Under the pieces are notes generated by a model. The model saw only the letters and a list, made by a program, of their open reading frames with translations, was not told the origin of the DNA and made no database searches. From an uncultured Cyanobium sp. (GTDB taxonomy: Bacteria; Cyanobacteriota; Cyanobacteriia; PCC-6307; Cyanobiaceae): DNA of 12,116 nucleotides. The stretch lies in assembly GCA_937919075.1 (NCBI GenBank), contig CALFOF010000040.1, positions 1 to 12,116 on the forward strand, given 5' to 3'. Position 1 is the first letter of the stretch; each line of letters starts with the position of its first letter. Shown piece by piece: positions 8,163 through 12,116 of the stretch. Made by a program: the position numbers and the translations under genes.

Positions 8163-8399
8163 ATGCGCACCCCCCCCGAATGGGACTCGAACCAACTGTT
8201 CAACAACGCCGACAGCTTCGGCATGTCGTTTGATCAGGCCTGGCAGGCTGCTCTGGTGGCCGACCCCTCCCCGGAACTGAGCGAAGAAGACAGGCTGGCC
8301 GCCATCCTGGACGCATTGAGCGACCATCCCTTCGCCATCCATCAACCGGATCTGGTGGCCCAGGTGGCCGCGTTCCGCTTGCGGCTGCTGGGCAGCTGA
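8163..8399 (+). CDS. Hypothetical 78-residue protein
   Basis: This is an acidic, soluble, mostly helical small protein of 78 residues (MRTPPEWDSNQLFNNADSFG... to RLRLLGS). It has no membrane segment, signal peptide or cysteine motif. A run SPELSEEDRLAAILDALSD looks like an amphipathic helix pair. It lies between tRNA-Phe and the bilin lyase gene, on the same strand as both, and ends 94 bp before the lyase. I do not recognise a family. A second in-frame ATG at codon 21 (MSFDQAWQAAL) could be the real start. It could be a phycobilisome-region accessory or an unrelated small gene. A longer open frame exists on the opposite strand here, but it has the shadow-like Arg/Gly-rich composition of a non-coding frame. 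Confidence 0.6.
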   Translation: MRTPPEWDSNQLFNNADSFGMSFDQAWQAALVADPSPELSEEDRLAAILDALSDHPFAIHQPDLVAQVAAFRLRLLGS

Positions 8400-8493
8400 G
8401 GCGTGGGCAGGCTGCACGGGCTCCCTCCGCCAGCAACCTCCAGAAGCGACCTCCATCGACAACACCCATCGGCTCCGCTCATAGGATCCGCTC

Positions 8494-9090
8494 ATGACCA
8501 CGACCCTGCGCCGTCTGGTGGAGATGCTGAGCGCCGGCTTCAGCAATCAGCACCAGGCGTTTGAGAATCCCCCCCTTTACGCCCACATCCTGGTGGCCTT
8601 CCGCCCCGTGCCGCAGCTCGGGGAAGGCGCCTTGCTGCTGGAGCAGTCCTACGCATTTGCGCCGAACCAGCCCTACCGGATCCGCATCCTGCGGGCCGAG
8701 GCGGCGCCGGATGGCTCGGTGCGCATCCACAACCATGCATTGGTGGAGGAGAAGCGCTTCTGGGGAGCCGTGGAGGATCCGCAACGGATGGCGACGATCC
8801 AAAGCGCAGACCTACGCCTACTGAAGGGCTGCTCGTATGTGGTTCGCCAGCAGGGAGAGGGTTTCGTGGGTGAGGTGGAGCCTGGCTGCGGTTGCCTGGT
8901 GGAGCGCAAAGGGAGCGTGGCCTACCTGGTGAGCAGCTTTGAGCTCGACCCCAGCGAAATGCGCACGATCGACCGCGGTCATGATCCGGAAACCCACCAG
9001 CAGCTCTGGGGTTCGCTGGCAGGCCCCTTTGAGTTTCAGCGCATCCACGATTACAGCGCCGAGATTCCATCGGATTGGTTCACAGCCTGA
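8494..9090 (+). CDS. cpcT: CpeT/CpcT-family phycobiliprotein chromophore lyase
   Basis: This 198-residue protein is of the CpeT/CpcT lyase family. Characteristic blocks are FSNQHQAFENPPLYAHI at about 16-32, the RP near residue 37-38, LLLEQSYAFAPNQPYRIRIL at about 47-66, and the CSYVVRQQGEGFVGEVEPG core with its glycine- and cysteine-containing turn. These proteins fold as a calycin beta-barrel that holds a linear tetrapyrrole. Known CpcT enzymes attach phycocyanobilin to Cys153 of the phycocyanin beta subunit, while CpeT relatives act on phycoerythrin. With linker genes and cpcB downstream on the same strand, the CpcT role is favoured. The ATG at 8494 has AGGA 7 nt upstream. The length is normal for the family. 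CpcT versus CpeT specificity cannot be settled from sequence alone. Confidence 0.88.
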   Translation: MTTTLRRLVEMLSAGFSNQHQAFENPPLYAHILVAFRPVPQLGEGALLLEQSYAFAPNQPYRIRILRAEAAPDGSVRIHNHALVEEKRFWGAVEDPQRMATIQSADLRLLKGCSYVVRQQGEGFVGEVEPGCGCLVERKGSVAYLVSSFELDPSEMRTIDRGHDPETHQQLWGSLAGPFEFQRIHDYSAEIPSDWFTA

Positions 9091-9173
9091 GGCCTGACCC
9101 TGCCCGGGTAGCACTCGCTGCAGCCATGACTTCAAGCGCTCTTCATGAAGAAAATGTCATAAACTCTCTTTGT

Positions 9174-9228
9174 AAAGGAGTATGTGTGGATGCATTTCGT
9201 TTGCCAAGAACGCGGCGAAAGCCTCTAG
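9174..9228 (+). promoter_or_regulatory. Strong Shine-Dalgarno with in-frame 12-codon leader ORF before cpcL
   Basis: AAAGGAG (9174-9180) is the best ribosome-binding sequence I found before any start in the right half. With 9-nt spacing it precedes an ATG at 9190 that opens a 12-codon frame (MHFVCQERGESL) ending in TAG at 9226-9228. This mini-ORF is in the same frame as the linker gene, whose own ATG at 9256 has no Shine-Dalgarno sequence. It may be a leader peptide, or the AAAGGAG may be left from another arrangement. No peptide evidence is available. Confidence 0.35.
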
Positions 9229-9255
9229 CTTCGACGCCCAGTAGAACACTCCCAC

Positions 9256-10074
9256 ATGCCTCTGCCCCTGCTCGAATACAGCCAGATTGCGCAAAATTCC
9301 CGCGTCAAAAGCTATTCCGTCGGCAGCGAGGAGGATCCGCGCCGCTCCCCTGAAGGCCTGCGCCGCAACCCTCAGGAAATGGATGCTCTGATTGAGCGCT
9401 CCTACCGCCAGATTTTCTTCCACGCCTTCAAAGTCGACCGGGATGCCGCCCTGGAATCCCAGTTGCGCAGTGGCCAGATCACAACACGTTTGTTCATCCG
9501 CGGCCTTCTGCTCTCCCCGCGATTTCGTGAAGGTTTCTATCGCTGTAACAGCAATTACGCGATGGTGGATCAGATCGTTGGCCGTGTTCTCGGCCGCAAA
9601 GTGAATGGGCAAAGAGAACGGCTCGCCCTCTCGATTCTGATTGCACAGCAAGGGCTTGAAGCCTGCGTGGATGCTCTTTTAGATTCCAATGAGTATCTCG
9701 ACCGCTTCGGCGAGATGGATGTTCCCCAGCAATGGGGTCGTGTGCTGCCTGGCAACTCCGGCAATGAGCTGCCGTTCAACCAGCAGGCCCCTCGATACAC
9801 CGCTTACTGGCGGGACACCCAGGCCAAACGAGCTCCTGCAGGCCCCTTCCGCGGCAACCGCTCCTGGGGGAGCAGCCCCCACATGGTGCTGGGCACCGAC
9901 GTGATGGCTCCCGGGCCGGTTCCCGTTCAAGTGTCACCCGCCTGGAAAAACGGCCAACCACCCCGGCTCGTGAGGAACCTCTGGCTGCTGGCCGGCGGGC
10001 TTGGTGCCCTGGAACTGATGCGGGTGCTGCTCACCACGGCCGGCGCCATGCTGAGCACCGGAGCCACAGGCTGA
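9256..10074 (+). CDS. cpcL: Phycobilisome linker with hydrophobic C-terminus, CpcL-like (CpcG2 type)
   Basis: This 272-residue phycobilisome linker begins MPLPLLEYSQIAQNSRVKSY, the N-terminal signature of CpcG rod-core linkers, followed by GSEEDPR. The linker domain (PF00427 type) spans about 25-160, with IERSYRQIFFHAFKVDRD, LRSGQITTRLFIRGLLLS and YLDRFGE. A Pro/Gly-rich region follows (about 160-240). The protein then ends in a hydrophobic segment, about 242-266 (LWLLAGGLGALELMRVLL and onward). A C-terminal hydrophobic stretch is the known hallmark of CpcL (formerly CpcG2), whose rods attach to the thylakoid membrane and serve photosystem I rather than an allophycocyanin core. Classical CpcG1 lacks it. 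The start is set by family alignment. The gene converges on the coiled-coil gene 12 bp downstream. Identity as a CpcG/CpcL linker is firm; the CpcL assignment rests on the tail. Confidence 0.85.
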   Translation: MPLPLLEYSQIAQNSRVKSYSVGSEEDPRRSPEGLRRNPQEMDALIERSYRQIFFHAFKVDRDAALESQLRSGQITTRLFIRGLLLSPRFREGFYRCNSNYAMVDQIVGRVLGRKVNGQRERLALSILIAQQGLEACVDALLDSNEYLDRFGEMDVPQQWGRVLPGNSGNELPFNQQAPRYTAYWRDTQAKRAPAGPFRGNRSWGSSPHMVLGTDVMAPGPVPVQVSPAWKNGQPPRLVRNLWLLAGGLGALELMRVLLTTAGAMLSTGATG

Positions 10075-10086
10075 GCCCCGGCCGCG

Positions 10087-10692
10087 TCAGGCGGTCAGTT
10101 CATCCATGAAACGTTGTTCCTCGTCTTCGGGGAACACATCGTCAGCTTCGCAGGGGCGTTCAGGGCGTTGCAAGGCTGCAGGCATCGAGCGCGCCGTGGA
10201 CAGCGGCGGCGCCTCAGCATGGAGGCCGAACAGCGTGGACCCGCTCCTCTCGGCACCAGCCTCAGCAGCGAAAAGATCTCTCCCAAAACCAGACGCAGGG
10301 GACGAAGCTTCGGGCATCGAGGCTTCGGGCAACGACGAAGCTTCGAACACGGACTCATCGTGCTGAGCTCGGCGCCTGGGCTGGGCATGCAGCACCTGCA
10401 GACGCGGAGGGGCCGCTTTCAAGTCAACGGCCACGGTGGGTACCCCCTCCAGCAGCGCTTCCAGCGACGCAAGTCGTTGCCCGGTGGCTTCCAGCACATC
10501 CACCAGAGCGGCAGCATTGCCGGCCTGCTCCGACGTCTGATCTTCCAGTCGCCGGTTCTGCTCATCCCAGCGGCCCATGCGCTCCTCGAGCTCAAGCAAC
10601 CGGAGGGTGAGCGTTTCACAGATCACACTGAGCGACTGGAGCTGGTGGCTCATGCGGTGCGACCAGGAATCCTCCGCAGGCAGGGACGTCAT
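10087..10692 (-). CDS. Coiled-coil protein of the phycobilisome gene region, unknown function
   Basis: This minus-strand gene encodes 201 residues from the ATG at 10692 (MTSLPAEDSWSHRMSHQLQS...) to the stop at 10087. Residues about 14-55 (MSHQLQSLSVICETLTLRLL, then ELEERMGRWDEQNRRLED) have a leucine-rich heptad pattern, predicting a coiled coil. A second helix covers about 59-83. The rest (about 90-201) looks disordered: basic (QPRRRAQH), then short repeats (EASSLPEASMPEASSP at 117-132), and an acidic end (DDVFPEDEEQRFMDEL). There is no membrane segment. The open frame continues upstream antisense to the next linker gene, but that extension lacks protein-like composition, so a start at 10692 is preferred. 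It lies tail-to-tail with cpcL (12 bp) and head-to-head with the rod linker. I do not recognise a family. It may be one of the conserved unknowns reported in picocyanobacterial phycobilisome regions. Confidence 0.72.
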   Translation of the reverse strand: MTSLPAEDSWSHRMSHQLQSLSVICETLTLRLLELEERMGRWDEQNRRLEDQTSEQAGNAAALVDVLEATGQRLASLEALLEGVPTVAVDLKAAPPRLQVLHAQPRRRAQHDESVFEASSLPEASMPEASSPASGFGRDLFAAEAGAERSGSTLFGLHAEAPPLSTARSMPAALQRPERPCEADDVFPEDEEQRFMDELTA

Positions 10693-10838
10693 GGCTTCAC
10701 TCAGCAGACCAACGCATGGCCGGATGGTATCGGCGCTGGAAGATGGCGCCAGATCTCTGCTTTGTAACGATTCTGGAACCAGGCGGTGGAGGTTGTAGTG
10801 CCCCCATAGGATCCCGCTAATGCCAGACCCGTCCGCGA

Positions 10839-10878
10839 GTGCCGCGCCGTGTACGGCACCCTCCCGACAGGACCTGTC
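10839..10878 (+). promoter_or_regulatory. Two adjacent inverted repeats in the rod-linker leader
   Basis: GTGCCG (10839-10844) pairs with CGGCAC (10854-10859) around a 9-nt loop. Seven bases later GACAGG (10866-10871), A, CCTGTC (10873-10878) forms a 13-bp near-perfect dyad. Both lie within 65 bp of the rod-linker ATG and about 190-150 bp upstream of the divergent coiled-coil gene. The second looks like a possible protein-binding operator; the first could be an mRNA hairpin. No factor is assigned. Confidence 0.4.
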
Positions 10879-10902
10879 TCCCCACCCCCGGCCCGCACGC
10901 CC

Positions 10903-11559
10903 ATGGCACTCGTCAACGCTGCCTATCTGGGCATTGACCGTTTCTCGACCTCGCAAAACAAGGAAAGCTGGCTGAATGCCACCGAATCCGATACGGCCAC
11001 ATTGATTCGGGCGGTTTACCAGCAGGTTCTGGGTTTTCAATACGTTCTCAAGAGCGATCGCCTTGAGGGCCCTGAATCCCTGTTCCGTCGCGGCTATCTG
11101 AGTGTGCGCGAACTGGTCCGCCAGATCGCCAAAAGCAGCCTCTACCGCAAGCGCTTCTTCGAAAGCACCAACCCTTACCGGTTCATCGAGCTCAACTTCA
11201 AGCATCTTCTCGGGCGCGCTCCCCAGAACAAGGCTGAAATGCGCGAGCACTTCACCATCCTGCAGGAACAGGGCTTCGACGCCGAAATCGATTCCTACAT
11301 CGACAGCGCCGAATACCAGGAGCGTTTCGGAGAAGACCAGGTTCCCTACCTCCACGGCTGGGATTACTCCACCGGCCAGCAAGTCCTTCAATTCACCTAC
11401 CTCCTCCATGTCAGCCGTGGAACGGCTAACTCGTTGAATGGGCACCCAAAAAGGACCAACATCCGGCTCGGAAAGGCCCTCCATCAGGTACGCGTGTTGC
11501 CCGTGGTGAGCCCGATTGGCGCCATTGCAGCTTTCCAATCCAGCAAGGTCGTCATTTAG
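10903..11559 (+). CDS. Phycobilisome rod linker polypeptide without CpcD domain
   Basis: This 218-residue rod linker starts at the ATG at 10903 (MALVNAAYLGIDRFSTSQNK). An upstream in-frame GTG at 10849 would add only a proline-rich stretch not expected in the family. The PF00427 linker domain spans about 25-170, with LIRAVYQQVLGFQYVLKSDR, LSVRELVRQIAKSSLYRKRF, YRFIELNFKHLLGRAP and DAEIDSYIDSAEYQERFGED. These proteins sit in the central hole of phycobiliprotein hexamers and tune energy transfer. After the domain come GWDYSTGQQ and a short tail ending SSKVVI. The C-terminal CpcD domain of CpcC-type linkers (about 55 residues, full length about 270-290) is absent and no remnant is seen downstream in any frame. 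Phycoerythrin rod linkers (CpeC/D/E type) naturally lack CpcD, so this could be one of those or a shortened CpcC. Confidence 0.9.
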   Translation: MALVNAAYLGIDRFSTSQNKESWLNATESDTATLIRAVYQQVLGFQYVLKSDRLEGPESLFRRGYLSVRELVRQIAKSSLYRKRFFESTNPYRFIELNFKHLLGRAPQNKAEMREHFTILQEQGFDAEIDSYIDSAEYQERFGEDQVPYLHGWDYSTGQQVLQFTYLLHVSRGTANSLNGHPKRTNIRLGKALHQVRVLPVVSPIGAIAAFQSSKVVI

Positions 11560-11698
11560 TCGACCAACATGATAGCCAGGGGATAAGCCAAAAGACAAAG
11601 ATATGCCAGGTGGAGGACACCTAGCACATTATCTATCGGCGATACAAGCGGAGAGAAACGGTGCGCATTGTTCCCTTTAACATGAGGCTTGAGTAACA

Positions 11699-11738
11699 GA
11701 TGATGATTCACCCCCAAGGTGAGGGCTCGGCCATCATC
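11699..11738 (+). promoter_or_regulatory. Nested inverted repeat upstream of cpcB
   Basis: Outer arms GATGATG (11699-11705) and CATCATC (11732-11738) enclose inner arms TCACC (11708-11712) and GGTGA (11718-11722) around the loop CCCAA. The fold is a 12-bp interrupted hairpin with an asymmetric internal loop. There is no T-run, so it is more likely a leader structure or operator than a terminator, though it could mark the end of the linker transcript. Confidence 0.4.
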
Positions 11739-11813
11739 ACACTGGTAAGCTGATCCTCCTTAGCTGGAAAAGTGCGCACCATCACCGCTCCGACACGGGG
11801 GCTGGACGACCGA

Positions 11814-11832
11814 CCCCTGGCAGCGTCAGGGG
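11814..11832 (+). promoter_or_regulatory. GC-rich hairpin upstream of cpcB
   Basis: CCCCTG (11814-11819) and CAGGGG (11827-11832) form a perfect 6-bp stem with a 7-nt loop (GCAGCGT). It lies about 220 bp before the cpcB ATG with no T-run after it. It could be part of the cpc 5' leader or a terminator for the upstream linker gene. Confidence 0.35.
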
Positions 11833-12051
11833 CATGCGAACGGTGAGGGGAGTTGCCATCGTTGTAGCGTGTGGGCAGAAACTGAGAAGCACGACCCCGG
11901 CGCGAAAGGTGCTCACAAGATGCTAAGTGACCCTTTGTAAACTTCCCACGGAACGGATGCATTCCTGCGCAGAATGGGCAAATCGATCGGAAGAATCCGG
12001 TCGCTGTCAACCCCATCCCGACCCGATCGTCGAGAACAGGAGCTTATTTAC

Positions 12052-12116
12052 ATGTTCGACGCCTTCACCAAGGTCGTTGCTCAGGCTGATGCCCGCAGCG
12101 TATTTCTCAGCTCTGC
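12052..12116 (+). CDS. cpcB: Phycocyanin beta subunit, 5' end only
   Basis: The first 21 codons of a phycocyanin beta chain are visible: MFDAFTKVVAQADARSVFLS. MFDAFTKVVAQADAR is the near-invariant N-terminus of CpcB/RpcB and differs from allophycocyanin and phycoerythrin beta chains. The rest, including the chromophore cysteines (Cys82 and Cys153), lies beyond the window. AGGAG at 12038-12042 gives a good ribosome site with 9-nt spacing. The residues after ADAR (SVFLSS) differ from the common GEFLSD or GQFIS, hinting at a lineage-specific copy. Whether it belongs to C- or R-phycocyanin depends on the alpha subunit and lyases, which are not visible. Confidence 0.93.
   Translation, partial: MFDAFTKVVAQADARSVFLSS

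Larger units (their letters stand above)
11560..12051 (+). promoter_or_regulatory. Gene-free upstream region of cpcB
   Basis: This 492-bp stretch between the rod linker and cpcB has no convincing gene; a 102-codon open frame on the minus strand (11708-12016) shows no recognisable protein features. It contains a nested inverted repeat (11699-11738) and a GC-rich 6-bp hairpin (11814-11832). TTTGTAAACT near 11934-11943 is a weak -10-like element about 110 bp before cpcB. It probably holds the promoter and a long 5' leader of the phycocyanin operon. The ribosome site AGGAG (12038-12042) ends it. Confidence 0.6.

Noticed and set aside
7924..8163. Frame of 79 residues starting inside tRNA-Phe
   Set aside because: It begins within the mature tRNA sequence and has no protein-like features.
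8055..8546. Minus-strand frame of 163 residues over the small hypothetical gene
   Set aside because: It overlaps the start of the lyase gene, has Arg/Gly-rich shadow-like composition and no recognisable domain. The + strand reading is more plausible, though not certain.
9075..9353. Frame of 92 residues across the cpcT-cpcL junction
   Set aside because: It overlaps the end of the lyase and the start of the linker in a different frame, and its composition (Arg/Pro/Ser rich) is that of a non-coding frame.
9157..9651. Minus-strand frame of 164 residues antisense to cpcL
   Set aside because: It is antisense to the conserved linker domain and has no family features.
10693..11598. Upstream extension of the minus-strand coiled-coil frame to give about 503 residues
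   Set aside because: The added 300 residues are antisense to the rod-linker gene, which is clearly coding on the + strand. They show no protein-family features, so only 10087-10692 is kept.
11560..11710. Frameshifted CpcD domain after the rod linker
   Set aside because: I translated the region after the stop in all three + frames. Each hits stops quickly and none resembles a CpcD domain.
11708..12016. Minus-strand frame of 102 residues upstream of cpcB
   Set aside because: It has no recognisable domain, no ribosome site, and lies in the expected promoter and leader of the cpc operon.

Overview
The window comes from a picocyanobacterium of the marine or halotolerant Synechococcus/Cyanobium type. 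It has high-GC DNA and closely packed genes. It encodes a photosystem II core antenna protein (CP47) with PsbT, phycobilisome linkers, a CpeT/CpcT-family bilin lyase and the start of a phycocyanin beta-subunit gene. Almost everything is on the + strand.

Left part (1-6615). The 3' end of psbB is followed by psbT and a strong hairpin-T terminator. Then come nrdR (regulator of ribonucleotide reductase genes), a three-domain cyanobacterial ribosomal protein S1 gene, a HAD-family phosphatase, metK (S-adenosylmethionine synthetase) and a short FGGY sugar kinase of the cyanobacterial/plastid D-ribulose kinase type. The last four genes lie 15-61 bp apart and could be one housekeeping transcription unit.

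Middle part (6616-8400). This holds a roughly 40-residue single-span membrane protein, a DUF2470 protein whose stop codon sits inside a perfect 32-nt palindrome, a ComF-family phosphoribosyltransferase, tRNA-Phe(GAA) and a 78-residue hypothetical protein.

Right part (8494-12116). This is the edge of a phycobilisome gene region. In order it contains a CpeT/CpcT-family chromophore lyase, a rod-core-type linker with a hydrophobic C-terminal segment (CpcL-like), a convergent gene for an unrecognised coiled-coil protein, a divergent rod linker with no CpcD domain, a 492-bp gene-free stretch with several potential hairpins, and the first 21 codons of cpcB. The lyase would load bilin onto the phycocyanin beta subunit, and the linkers would assemble the hexamers into rods. 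If the CpcL assignment holds, one rod type would attach to the thylakoid membrane rather than to an allophycocyanin core.

The items most worth a second look are the CpcL-like linker with its in-frame 12-codon leader ORF, the coiled-coil gene enclosed by the linker genes, the rod linker lacking CpcD, and the structured region before cpcB. No mobile elements, CRISPR arrays, rRNA or phage genes were seen.
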